DNA of 64,000 bases from Brachynemurus nebulosus (lineage: Eukaryota; Arthropoda; Insecta; Neuroptera; Myrmeleontidae), in NCBI GenBank assembly GCA_035578155.1, contig JAPWDM010000001.1, positions 76,566,972 to 76,630,971 on the forward strand, read 5' to 3'. This document shows, piece by piece, positions 17,849-30,420 of the stretch. The notes beneath the pieces were generated by a model that worked only from the letters and a program-made list of their open reading frames with translations, was not told the origin of the DNA and did no database searches. How positions within the stretch are numbered: the first letter of the stretch is position 1; each line of letters begins with the position of its first letter. The translations under genes and the position numbers were made by a program.

Positions 17849-18789
17849 GGGGAAGGTCGCTCAAAGCGGGTACCCCTCTTAAAGCGGGTAAGCGCTTGTA
17901 TATCGTTGTATCGAATGTTTTTGTCAGGTCGTGTGTATACCGAGATTAACCGAGTATCAACCAATATCAGTCAGTTGCACTTGAACGCTTGTGTCGTTTG
18001 ATGTCCTAGTTAAGCTTCATCAAATTTTTTTGTTGGTTTTGTTAAAAATTTTGACGATAAATATTCTGTGACTAGTCACAAACCTTTTTATTTGTAATCT
18101 TTTTGGTATTAGCATATTATGTTATCATCATTTGACTTTTAATGTAGAAAAAGGTAGACATCTATCGGCTTTCATTTTGAAATTATTCTAAGTTAACAAA
18201 GTTAAGTCTTTTTGGGCAAAGCGGGTAGACAAAATAGAAGCATCTTAATGGAAAAAACTGTTGGAAGGGGAAAAAAAATAATTAATCTTCTTTTTACGAC
18301 GGAATGAGGGAAAAAGCTTAAAAAAAATATTTCTGCCTTGTTTGTGGTGATTTTGATGTGGAATCACCTGAAGTAATATATTACAATGTGGAGGTTGTAA
18401 AGAAAGTTACAGTTAATTGTTATAAATTTATTATTTTTGTCTTTTTTCAATTTTTTTTACTTAATTATTATTATTGTTAAGTTCTATATGATTAAGAAAG
18501 TTTATATTAAAAAATAATAACAGTATTTAAATACATAATTTACTTACCCGCTTTGCCCAAAGGGGGTTACCCGCTTTAGGATCCCTAATCGTGCAAAGCG
18601 GGTTTTTGCAGAGGTTTTGTATTTTCTTTATTAAAAATAAATATCGTATAAACATTTCTTAAGCGAAGTTTCATTTTAAAGTTCGATAACTATTCTATCT
18701 GATAATATAAAAAAGATCTGCTTATCGAGGTCAAAAGTCACTTTTTTGGGCATTTAATCTTAGCTTACCCGCTTTGGGCGACCTTCCCC
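17849..18789. mobile_element. Non-autonomous TA-target element (941 bp) with aaagcgggta repeats
   Basis: Inverted ends GGGGAAGGTCGC... flanked by TA at 17847-17848 and 18790-18791. The empty site is visible in the second PLE copy (cattatgtatctcttcc near 20922). At least six copies of aaagcgggt(a) or its complement lie within the first and last 250 bp. There is no transposase. TA targeting fits the IS630/Tc1/mariner superfamily. Confidence 0.85.
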
Positions 18790-18791
18790 TA

Positions 18792-19249
18792 TCTCTTCCA
18801 TTCTTAGGTGTCATCTCACATAAAATTGGTAACCTGTTTACAAAATAAAATATATCACCAGCTTTTCATTCTGTTGGAAACCTTGGCCGTTTCCTTTACA
18901 ACGCCAAAGAAAAAACTGACCCACTAAAAAAGAGTGGGGTCTACCGCCTGGACTGTTGCCATTGTAACGCCAAATATGTGGGACGAACAGGACGAAGTTT
19001 CGACATAAGATATAAGGAACACATTGGTTCACAAAAACACAGCTCTAACTTCGGTCTACACATCTTGGAAACAGGTCATTTTCCCAAAACAGACCATAAA
19101 CCAAAAGTTCTACATGTTTGCCATAATGGTTTAAAATTGAATCTTTTAGAGGCTCTAGAAATTAATAAATTAAACAGTGACCCACAAATAGAAGTTTTAA
19201 ACGATCAAAATGATCTAAATAATTCTCCTCTATTAAAAATAAATTTCTG
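18792..19249 (+). pseudogene. Penelope-like C-terminal GIY-YIG endonuclease
   Basis: Continues the PLE frame with SLPFLGVISHKIGNL. After one in-frame stop near 18846 comes the endonuclease module: GVYRLDCCHCNAKYVGRTGR (the GIY...YVG core), then RYKEH, a HILETGH motif and the C-terminal LLEALEINK. RT followed by GIY-YIG is diagnostic of endonuclease-positive PLEs. The stop codon, the MITE and the Maverick insertion make the whole gene defective. Confidence 0.88.
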
Positions 19250-19521
19250 AACGAATATAATCACTTCAGTCTTTCAATAATTTTGGACACCCCTATTTTA
19301 GATTTCATAAACAGGTTATTTATCTGAACAGTCATATTATTAGGTAAAAATAAAAATTTTTTCATATCGGTACCTACAAACTGGTTTAATTGCTTTCTTC
19401 TCTACACGTATAGTTAGTTGCGTCGATACAAAATTTTATGGGTTTTCCCAATTCAATAATATTACACCCCTCCTATATATTTTTCTTACCTATAAATTCC
19501 CATTAATTATTTTCATCTTTC

Positions 19522-19561
19522 TACTCTGAGGATGACCGAAAGGTTGAAAACGCGTTCAGTA
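19522..19561 (+). ncRNA. Hammerhead-ribozyme-like motif in the PLE 3' end
   Basis: CTGAGGA (19526-19532, fits CUGANGA), a GACC-GAAA-GGTT hairpin, GAAA (19546-19549), a short ACGCGTTC segment, and closing helix TACT (19522-19525) with AGTA (19558-19561). The order and tiny helix III match minimal type I hammerheads known from PLEs and other retroelements. Helix II has an unpaired U, so activity is uncertain. Confidence 0.5.
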
Positions 19562-19856
19562 AAAATAAAAATAATTTTTAATTCGTGAAATAGACAAAGT
19601 AATCGAACTTTATATATTTTTCAATATTTAAAATGGAGTTTCACAAAGTAAATCTCTCAACAGTGAATTATTTTTAAAAAAATCTATTCATATTTACAAA
19701 ATATGATTTTAACAACGTAGAGACCTTTACTTTTAACAGAGTACTGTATAGATCGCACATTAACATTACTATACATTTCACAAATTTATCGAAATATGTA
19801 TCTATTCCTTTATTAAAATTTTAAGTGTTTCTTACTTTTGTACAATATAAATGTGC
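19562..19856. other. PLE 3' flank and AT-rich DNA, no gene seen
   Basis: AT-rich, no open frame of note. The PLE 3' boundary is probably near 19610, but no terminal signal fixes it. Confidence 0.5.
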
Positions 19857-20322
19857 TTAGTTTTTAAATTTTTTAACAGTCATTAACGTCATAAGACGTC
19901 AAATAAAATCTCATACATCATATCCAACAAGCAAATAATGTGTTTTTAAAACAGATCGCCAATATTAATTTTAAAAACTATTAATAAATTTTTTTTATTA
20001 AGAAAACATAAGAATATATATATTTTACCTGAGTGCATAATATAATTGTAATATTAAATTTCGTCAGAGAATATGTAGCATTAAAAAATATACAGAGTGA
20101 TACATTTTTGTAAAATTTACGAGTATATATGGTGTACCATAATTGTAAATGGAATTTTTATATATACATCAAGTTTAAGGTATAATATCAAAAATTAGTT
20201 TGATTTCTTTTTAGGGGATCGGTGTAAATCAAAAGATCAAAAAAATAGGTATACAATGATCACTTTTTAACTTGTAAAATATATAATTATATTAAAAAAT
20301 TTATGTATATGCAAGAAAGTGC
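19857..20322. repeat. Direct repeat X (466 bp), left copy
   Basis: Near-identical to 20977-21445, differing by a few substitutions and short indels. The pair brackets the second PLE fragment. Confidence 0.9.
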
Positions 20323-20976
20323 AAGAAAGATCAAATTTACATTCAAAATTCTGGCCTCCCAATGGGTTCCCCCCTAAGCCCACTCTTAGCTGAAATCTTC
20401 ATGAATAATTTCGAAACTTCCGTCTTACAAAGTCCAATTTCTAAAAAACACATTCTTTTCTGGTTCCGCTATGTAGATGACATCCTAGTTGGTTTTAAAG
20501 GAACAGATCGACAACTGGACAACTATCTAAAATACCTTAACAGCATCCACCCCAAAATTCAATTAACCAAAGAAATAGAAGAAAACAACAGCATCAATTT
20601 TCTAGATATTACCATCCATAGAGACACCAATAAATTTACATACAATATCTATCGCAAGCCATCTTTCTCGGATGTAACTATACCTGCCGACTCCTTTAAC
20701 CCCGGATCCCATAAATTAGCAGCATACCGTTCAGTGATACATAGAGCTTTCGCCATTCCCCTTCTACCAAAAGATCGAAAGACAGAACTAAACACGATAA
20801 AGCAAATTGCCCTTAACAACGGTTTTTCAACCCAATTAATTGATGAACTTATCCGTAAAAAACAGCACAAAGTCACCATTGAACAAATATATCCTCCCCT
20901 TACAATTGACCCAGACCCAAAACATTATGTATCTCTTCCATTCTTAGGTGTCATCTCACATAAAATTGGTAACCTG
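20323..20976 (+). pseudogene. Second Penelope-like RT fragment
   Basis: Begins at GLPMGSPLSP (about 20353), has an intact YVDDILVGFKGT across the site where the Maverick-like element sits in copy 1, and runs to SLPFLGVISHKIGNL. It is truncated at both ends, with no GIY-YIG domain. Serves as the empty-site reference for two insertions. Confidence 0.9.
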
Positions 20977-21445
20977 TTAGTTTTTAAATTTTTTAACAGT
21001 CATTAACGTCATAAGACGTCAAATAAAATCTCATACATCATATCCAACAAGCAAATAATGTGTTTTTAAAACAGATCGCCAATATTAATTTTAAAAACTA
21101 TTAATAAATTTTTTTTATTAAGAAAATATAAGAATATATATATTTTTAGCTGAGTGCATAATATAATTGTAAAATATTAAATTTCGTCAGAGAATATGTA
21201 GCATTAAAAAATATACAGAGTGATACATTTTTGTAAAATTTACGAGTATATATGGTGTACCATAATTGTAAATGGAATTTTTATATATACATCAAGTTTA
21301 AGGTATAATATCAAAAATTAGTTTGATTTCTTTTTAGGCGATCGGTGTAAATCAAAAGATCAAAAAAATAGGTATACAATGATCACTTTTTAACTTGTAA
21401 AATATATAATTATATTAAAAAATTTATGTACATGCAAGAAAGTGC
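20977..21445. repeat. Direct repeat X (469 bp), right copy
   Basis: See 19857-20322. It ends at gcaagaaagtgc, directly before the partial virus-like gene at 21442. Confidence 0.9.
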
Positions 21446-21747
21446 TCTGTGAAGGAATCAAAGATCACCAATTGGCCGACTTGTGTATTAAAATAGTGAA
21501 AAATTATCCAACAAACACCATTGAATTTATAGAGGTGGTTTGTAGACTTTTCAAGCGCAATTATAGACGAAATGTCGGAAATATTGAGATAACGGAATAT
21601 TTCTGTTGTATGGAATTTACGGATCATTACATCAATCTTCTTCAATGTTCTAACGCAGAATTAAGAGAACTAAGTAAAGCGAAGCGTCGAGAGGAAATTA
21701 TTAAACAACTCGTTGAAAACTCTGAAATACCAACAATTCTACGATAA
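21442..21747 (+). CDS. Unknown protein, N-terminus missing (101 codons visible)
   Basis: Open frame ending TAA at 21745-21747, readable from a GTG at 21442, exactly where the duplicated repeat X ends. No ATG lies near the start, so the 5' end was probably lost in the rearrangement. The product is helical and charged (LADLCIKIVKNYPTNTIEFI, then ELRELSKAKRREEIIKQL), with four cysteines spread through it. I recognise no family. It lies 350 bp upstream of the 170-aa DxQG-family gene on the same strand, so it may belong to the same virus-like element. Confidence 0.5.
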   Translation: MLCEGIKDHQLADLCIKIVKNYPTNTIEFIEVVCRLFKRNYRRNVGNIEITEYFCCMEFTDHYINLLQCSNAELRELSKAKRREEIIKQLVENSEIPTILR

Positions 21748-21781
21748 ACTAATGAGCGGCGTAGTAATGTAGATGACGAAT

Positions 21782-21856
21782 CTCCCCCGGTTGGTTTCGA
21801 ACTCACAATCTACCAGATAAGAGCGGAGTTGCTAACCACTACATCAACTCGGGGTC
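21782..21856 (-). tRNA. tRNA-like sequence (degenerate tRNA or SINE head)
   Basis: On the minus strand: acceptor-like GACCCCG ... CGGGGG, a D-arm with GTTG/CAAC around an A-box-like TTGATGTAGTGGTTAGC, and a B-box-like AGTTCGAAACC. The anticodon stem is weak (possible UAU loop with C at position 37) and the T-stem is mismatched, so a decayed tRNA or tRNA-derived SINE is more likely than a working gene. Confidence 0.4.
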
Positions 21857-22042
21857 GACAAACTAATTGATTTTCCACAATAAAATAGCATGATAGCGAA
21901 TCATTGAAAAGTTGACCGGTGGATATTCGAATTGAATTTAAAACGTTGAAGGAGGTGCCGGAGAATACATCAGCATTTTGCCTTCTACTACATGATCGTG
22001 TGGTTCAATATAATCCATTGACGAATATTGTTACAAAATATG

Positions 22043-22079
22043 TATAAAAGCATCGCAATCCGATTATAAATCAGTCAGT
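22043..22079 (+). promoter_or_regulatory. TATA plus TCAGT initiator for the 170-aa gene
   Basis: TATAAAAG at 22043 and tandem TCAGTCAGTT at 22071-22080, 30-34 bases apart. ATG follows at 22100. Same layout as the arm gene promoter at 14644. Confidence 0.7.
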
Positions 22080-22099
22080 TTCGCTCTAGACAACGCACA

Positions 22100-22612
22100 A
22101 TGAAGGCCGACGCAGCAATTGTTGACTTCCAAGGATTTCCAAATTCAACAAATGGGAAATTCTACATAAAGGAATTGGCTGTGTTGAAATTCGATTCTTC
22201 CGAAGAAAATTGTAATGAAGATTATATACTACAACACTATATTTTCAAATCACCAATACCGTTTTGCGGATTAAGTGAAAAAGATCAGCGCACAGCTCGC
22301 TGGTTGCGGAAAAAGCATCATGGGTTTTCCTGGATGGATGGACATATTGAATACGTGGAACTACAATACATTTTAATAAACAATCTACACGGAACTCGAA
22401 TCATCTATACGAAAGGAGAAGAAACAGTGCGCTATTTGAAACGACTACTACCGTCAGCGCCCATTATGAACTTTGAAGAAATAACAATTTGCCCCAAGTT
22501 GGAAATCATAACATCAACATACACTAGTCCTCGATGCGGCCATCATTCCGGAGCAACTTGCGCCATGGAAAATGTCATATCCATATACAAATATTATTGT
22601 AATAACATTTAA
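22100..22612 (+). CDS. 170-aa virus-like protein of the DxQG family
   Basis: Complete frame beginning MKADAAIVDFQGFPNS, homologous along its length to the 161-aa arm protein: DFQGF, FYIKELAV, ARWLRKKHHGFSW, GHIEYVELQYIL, IIYTKG, MNFEEI, PKLE, and the C-terminal RCGHHSGATCAMEN Cys/His cluster. Identity is modest (roughly a third by eye) while motif order is kept, so this is an older divergence rather than a copy of the nearby element. Own TATA/initiator promoter, A-rich 3' flank with AATAAA near 22642. Function unknown; a nuclease-like fold is possible but unproven. Confidence 0.82.
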   Translation: MKADAAIVDFQGFPNSTNGKFYIKELAVLKFDSSEENCNEDYILQHYIFKSPIPFCGLSEKDQRTARWLRKKHHGFSWMDGHIEYVELQYILINNLHGTRIIYTKGEETVRYLKRLLPSAPIMNFEEITICPKLEIITSTYTSPRCGHHSGATCAMENVISIYKYYCNNI

Positions 22613-23381
22613 ATATTTTATTGTAAAAAAATATTTCTTTTAAATAAATTTATTAAAATAAGAAAAAAAAAAATAAAAAAAAAAAATAAAAAAAAAAAAT
22701 AAAAGAAATAAAAAAAAAAATAAAAAAATGTGTTTTTATTTAGAGGAAAACGTGTATAAACCTGTTTTCAGATAAAAATATACAATCATATGATAAAATT
22801 CATTTTTGCATATTAGACAGAAATCTTCGCTATTAATATCAACATTCCTGTTAATAACGTCAGCTAAAAGTTTAAACCTGTTTTCAGATAAAAATATGAT
22901 AAACTTATGAAAGCTAGGTACAGAGTTCGCGGTAGTTCAGATTAACAACGCCATCTTTTAATGGCTAGTTTAACTATCAAAAAGGATATTCAGCACCATC
23001 TATTGATAATTTTTCAAATTTACGCATAGGATTCACTAGTATCCAGACTACGAGAGCCATCTAGTAGCGAATTTACAGGAAGGTGGCTGCGCCATCTGTT
23101 ACGGAATTTTTTAATTCTTAGGTTAAAAAAATTTTGTTAGGTTAAACCAAATTTTGTTGGGTTCTGTTAGGTGAGATCAAGTTTCGCTAGGTTCTGTTAG
23201 GCTAGAAAAAATTTCACTAGATATCGTTAGGTTGGAGACCAAATTTTGCTCCACCCACCGCCGGAGGCTTCTAGAACCGCCTCGGTAGTTTTACCACCAT
23301 CCGAGGTCACTCAAAAAGTCGACAGGTGGGAAGGTGGCTCCCGTTCTCTCCAAAAGCTACTACTTATATATATATGTATAT
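22613..23381. other. A-rich and degenerate repeat DNA, no gene
   Basis: A-rich runs to about 22735. An aaacctgttttcagataaaa repeat occurs near 22760 and again near 22875. Degenerate gttctgttaggt units lie at 23120-23250, then GC-richer unique sequence up to the LTR. Confidence 0.5.
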
Positions 23382-24747
23382 TGTAATGTAAAAAAATTAA
23401 TTTTTCTTATTATTATTCACAAATTGGTGCTTTATTGAATGTACATTAATGTTTCTGCTGCCCTATTACCTAGAGTACATATGAGTGTAGTGGCGACTCA
23501 CTACGAGTCGCACATGCGCCTAATAGGGTCCTTTGTTCTCGAAGCTCTGATGCAATGTAAAGACATAAGTAGATTCATTTTCTTTATTCCCGCTGCTAAA
23601 GTACAGAACCTCAATATGGTTCTCTATTAAAAATTGCAAGTGCTTATTTATTTTTTTTGTTGAATAATGTTCAATCACAAAGTTTTTTTAAAAAATTACT
23701 AAAGTAATTATAATGGTTGTATAAATCTTAATTCAAATTTGGTTCGATGCCGCCCTTTGGTAAGTTTTTGTCTTCAATCTATTTATTTGTATTTTTTGGG
23801 GTGTTCACATATATTACGTAACGTTTTTATGTTTTTTTTTTTTTTGAATAACACGATTTAATAATTTTTTTTTGTCATAAATTTGTGAAATTGGTTTGGT
23901 TTTCACACATTGTAAGTATTTAATTTTTACGAAAGTAGTTATTTTCTTTAACTGGTTGTATTCCGTTGTTTGTAACTTTTCCGTAATTTTATTGCATTAA
24001 TTCACATATTAAAGTAGTATACCGTGTGTTGCATGTGAAAACCATTCCAATTATTTTATTGGATATTATCAGTATTTATTTATTACTTTTTTTTATGTAA
24101 AAGTTTGAGAACGACTGGCTTAGATAGTTTCCGCTTTGCTAACGTTTTTTTTATTATTTAGGTTTCTTTTCTTTGGTTTCTTACTTTCTTCTTGTATTTG
24201 CATCCCTTCTTAATCTTTTGCTATGGAGTTCCTCCACTCGTTAAGTGGATTTCGTCAACGTATTTCGGGCGTCGGAAATGGGCGCGCCAACCTATACTCT
24301 GATGTGTGGCGTGTTCCGGCCTGCACCAACCTGCCGCAGCCAACGTGGTTCTTTCAATGGCGGATTGGTGATTTACCTTCACGCTTGCGAGGAGCTTAAA
24401 TTTCATTAAGTTAAGTTAACATTGTAATCATGTAATCCATTTTTTTTGTTTGACCTGTTCGTTTGTACTAAACGTAAAGACAGGGCGTACTCCCTCATCT
24501 CTACTATCGAGTCTCATGCACATTTAATTCAAATTATCTGAGCTAGTCGAGTCACAAGGGCTATCAATATTACCACCATCTAACTGTGTAAAATGGTAAA
24601 AATGAAAATTTTACTTTAGTAACTAAAACTTCAACATGGCAAGAAATTGTAAAATTTTAATTCATCTGTTTAAAAAAAAAATAAATAAAAAAAAAAAATA
24701 ATTTTAAGAAATAATATTTTTTTTATTTTGCCATACCATCCTTTACA
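23382..24747 (+). repeat. 5' LTR
   Basis: TG...CA-bounded, 1,366 bp. Pairs with 27222-28585. Confidence 0.92.
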
Positions 24748-24825
24748 GAAATTTGGCGCCGCGAACGTGGGGCCCGATATATAAATTTGCCTTATATAAA
24801 TTTGCCTTATATAAATTTGCCTTAT

Positions 24826-24987
24826 AGAAATTATTTTTCAGCAAAGCTAGCACCTAAATTTGTAAAAGCAAAAATTAAAACTAAACTGTCGAATAACCGT
24901 TACGAACTTGCTGACCTTAACGATCGATCTCTAGGTGTCTACCACGTATCAGCCCTCAAAAAATATAATGCCCGTTCAGATAATTAA
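24826..24987 (+). pseudogene. Integrase C-terminal remnant
   Basis: Reads FSAKLAPKFVKAKIKTKLSN followed by NRYELADLND...GVYHVSALKKY and a stop. This is the GPY/F-type end of a Gypsy-class integrase. Everything upstream (gag, protease, RT, RNase H, integrase core) is missing. Confidence 0.7.
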
Positions 24988-27221
24988 ATTAGTGTCATGT
25001 AAATGCTATATAAATTCAATTTTACCTATTTAAGCTCATTATTTAGTGTCAGTTTTTATTATTTATTATCTACGTCATTTTGCTATAGATTTTTGTTAGT
25101 AAAAACCGCCGTGCTATCTCCGGCAAAGAATAAGATAGCAGGCCCGCACTGCGCATGCCTGAACGGTAAAAATCCGTCGAAAAGAGCGACTGATTTGACG
25201 TACCATCATAGTCAAATATATCAAAATGGCCGTACTTAAACTTTATTATTTGTTAAATTCATCTTTTTTGTGTCCGAATTTGTTATTACTGAATAAGTTC
25301 ATTCTAACTCATTGCACTTTTTGTATTCATACATGTCACTATAGTATAGTCGAATAGGTACATATTGTTGTTACCTAAATTTATTATTTTGCATCAATAC
25401 ATTTTATTTGAATATTACGTCAATCCGTCTATCGTTCGTGTACCACGAATTTGTATCCATGACTAAGTTAATAACCTTTTGTTCGCAACTTTTCATTAAT
25501 GTTAAGTAGCCCTAATCTTATTTTACAGTAAATGGGTTCTGCTCAAGTTTTGTTTAAATTTTATCACTAAAAATATTCATTACCGAGGTGACGTACTGTT
25601 TAAGAAAATTAATCGACTTTAAAATATTGTCATAAATTTGTTTATTGTTTAGCTAATTATTATTTAGCAATGAGCGGAATTGTTATTATGTTCACATTTT
25701 ATGTAGTATTTTGATTATATTCCAATTTTTGTAGAAGTACGAGCGATTTTCTTTAATTGTTATTAAATACACTTTATTTTGATTAATTAAATATAGCATT
25801 TCACTCAATACTTAGTTATATATTCGTGCAATTGCTTTGTTGACATTGTTTCTAAAATTATTCGGACATGCATTTATAATTTACAATTCGCGTATTTTTA
25901 TTAACTTTTTTTATTTACACAAGATTCATTAGCTCGTGAGCTACAATACGATATTGTCGGTCAATATCATATTTTTTTTTTGATTGTTTATTTTGGTTGC
26001 CCACTAGGTGGCTTGTATTTAATTTTGGTCAATTTTAAGATTTAGCTTAATTTATTACTGTAATTTATAACTTTAAGTTTACGAACGATTTTATCTTTAT
26101 TTTCCTCTTCAATCTTGGTCCCACTTTTGCCGCGGTGTCCCATATATTTTCTATCTGAGTCTAAACCTTCGATCTTTATGTCGAATGTATCGACATTTTG
26201 TTGTTATGAGGTGTAGTATTCTTACTCACTTCATATTAATTGGATTTTGATTTCACTATTGACTACCATTTCAGATTTTTCATTTATTATTATTTTTTTT
26301 TGTAATATTTCTTTTGGTACTATAGCTCGTGGAGCATATATTTTTGTATTTATTCGGGGTCCGATGTGAGCCTGAATTATTTTTTTTGGTTTGTTAGAGT
26401 TCTCGTGTGAGCAACGAACCAATAATTTTTTTTGTGTTGGTCTGGCGCTTGTCAGAAAAGTTGGGGTGTTCGTGACTGTTTAGGATTTTTCAGGGGTCAG
26501 GTGACTCTTGATATTTGCGAATGCCGGCGAGTGTGAGTTGAGTGACTGGTGTGAGTGAGTGATTGTGTGGTTTGTATGGGTGTGTGTGAGTTTATGCGAT
26601 CGATGTCGGTACGTTTCTCTTTTGAGGATATTTAGGCTACGACTAGTCTCCCTATACGTACTATCTCGTCGCCCATAGTTATTTCATTTGGTCAATTACA
26701 TTTCATTCATTAATTTATCCTGTTTAGATTCGTTATTTATGTCTAGAATTTCTTTTACCTTTATGTAGCCAGGCGCCCTTATCTAAATTTACTCTAGGCT
26801 ACGATCGACTTCGTGACAGTTGCAATCGGGACATCTCCCCTTAATAATTTTATTTTGAACTACAACGTGGCTATTAATTTGTTTTATGTTTCATTGGGAC
26901 TAAAATTTTGCATTATGTCATTTTTATGTAAAATTTAGTTTTGTTGCCTTTAGTCATTTAATTTGTTTCGTACGAATAAGTTAATTTTTTTTGTTGGATT
27001 TATGTCGGAAATATGTTATAGTATTTCAAGTTATGTTTAAATATGGTGGACCACCTTCTAACATTATTTCAAAATTTTAAATTCATAGTATCGAACCAGT
27101 AGGCAAAGAAATTAAATTTTTCCTTTGTTAATATGAGCATTTTTGCTATCTAGGTGGAAGTCATTGGTAAAATTGAAAATTTCAGTTCCTAAAATTTTCA
27201 ATTTTAACCGGGTTGGTGGCG
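24988..27221. other. LTR-element internal non-coding region
   Basis: 2.2 kb without a credible gene; AT-rich, scattered T-runs, no env-like frame. A GGGTTGGTGGCG stretch just before the 3' LTR (27210-27221) is the likely polypurine region. Confidence 0.6.
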
Positions 27222-28582
27222 TGTAATGTAAAAAAATTAATTTTTCTTATTATTATTCACAAATTGGTGCTTTATTGAATGTACATTAATGTTTCTGCTG
27301 CCCTATTACCTAGAGTACATATGAGTGTAGTGGCGACTCACTACGAGTCGCACATGCGCCTAATAGGGTCCTTTGTTCTCGAAGCTCTGATGCAATGTAA
27401 AGACATAAGTAGATTCATTTTCTTTATTCCCGCTGCTAAAGTACAGAACCTCAATATGGTTCTCTATTAAAAATTGCAAGTGCTTATTTATTTTTTTTGT
27501 TGAATAATGTTCAATCACAAAGTTTATTTAAAAAATTACTAAAGTAATTATAATGGTTGTATAAATCTTAATTCAAATTTGGTTCGATGCCGCCCTTTGG
27601 TAAGTTTTTGTCTTCAACCTATTTATTTGTATTTTTTGGTGTGTTCACATATATTACGTAACGTTTTTATGTTTTTTTTTTTTGAATAACACGATTTAAT
27701 AATTTTTTTTTGTCATAAATTTGTGAAATTGGTTTGGTTTTCACACATTGTAAGTATTTAATTTTTACGAAAGTAGTTATTTTCTTTAACTGGTTGTATT
27801 CCGTTGTTTGTAACTTTTCCGTAATTTTATTGCATTAATTCACATATTAAAGTAGTATACCGTGTGTTGCATGTGAAAACCATTCCAATTATTTTATTGG
27901 ATATTATCAGTATTTATTTATTACTTTTTTTTATGTAAAAGTTTGAGAACGACTGGCTTAGATAGTTTCCGCTTTGCTAACGTTTTTTTTATTATTTAGG
28001 TTTCTTTTCTTTGGTTTCTTACTTTCTTCTTGTATTTGCATCCCTTCTTAATCTTTTGCTATGGAGTTCCTCCACTCGTTAAGTGGATTTCGTCAACGTA
28101 TTTCGGGCGTCGGAAATGGGCGCGCCAACCTATACTCTGATGTGTGGCGTGTTCCGGCCTGCACCAACCTGCCGCAGCCAACGTGGTTCTTTCAATGGCG
28201 GATTGGTGATTTACCTTCACGCTTGCGAGGAGCTTAAATTTCATTAAGTTAAGTTAACATTGTAATCATGTAATCCATTTTTTTTGTTTGACCTGTTCGT
28301 TTGTACTAAACGTAAAGACAGGGCGTACTCCCTCATCTCTACTATCGAGTCTCATGCACATTTAATTCAAATTATCTGAGCTAGTCGAGTCACAAGGGCT
28401 ATCAATATTACCACCATCTAACTGTGTAAAATGGTAAAAATGAAAATTTTACTTTAGTAACTAAAACTTCAACATGGCAAGAAATTGTAAAATTTTAATT
28501 CATCTGTTTAAAAAAAAAATAAATAAAAAAAAATAATAATTTTAAGAAATAATATTTTTTTTATTTTGCCATACCATCCTTT

Positions 28583-28585
<3 letters not shown>
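27222..28585 (+). repeat. 3' LTR
   Basis: 1,364 bp, near-identical to 23382-24747; differences are single bases (for example near 27523, 27618 and 27640) and homopolymer lengths. Confidence 0.92.

Positions 28586-28676
<91 letters not shown>
28586..28676. repeat. (TA)n microsatellite, left of the Tc1 element
   Basis: Pure TA dinucleotides between the 3' LTR and the Tc1 element; continues on the other side at 30287-30416, so the Tc1 element landed inside the tract. Confidence 0.95.
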
Positions 28677-30417
<1,741 letters not shown>

Positions 30418-30420
30418 TTA

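Larger units (their letters stand above)
23382..28585 (+). mobile_element. LTR retrotransposon, internally deleted (Gypsy-like)
   Basis: Two direct repeats of 1,366 and 1,364 bp, starting TGTAATGT and ending CCTTTACA, flank 2.47 kb. A primer-binding-site-like TTTGGCGCCGCGAACGTGGG follows the 5' LTR. The only coding trace is the end of an integrase. Flanks give a possible ATAT duplication, not distinctive in this TA-rich context. LTRs differ at only a handful of bases, indicating a recent insertion despite loss of gag-pol. Confidence 0.88.

Noticed and set aside
24221..24406. 61-codon minus-strand frame in each LTR (also 28059-28244)
   Set aside because: Duplicated because it lies in the LTR; no recognisable protein features.
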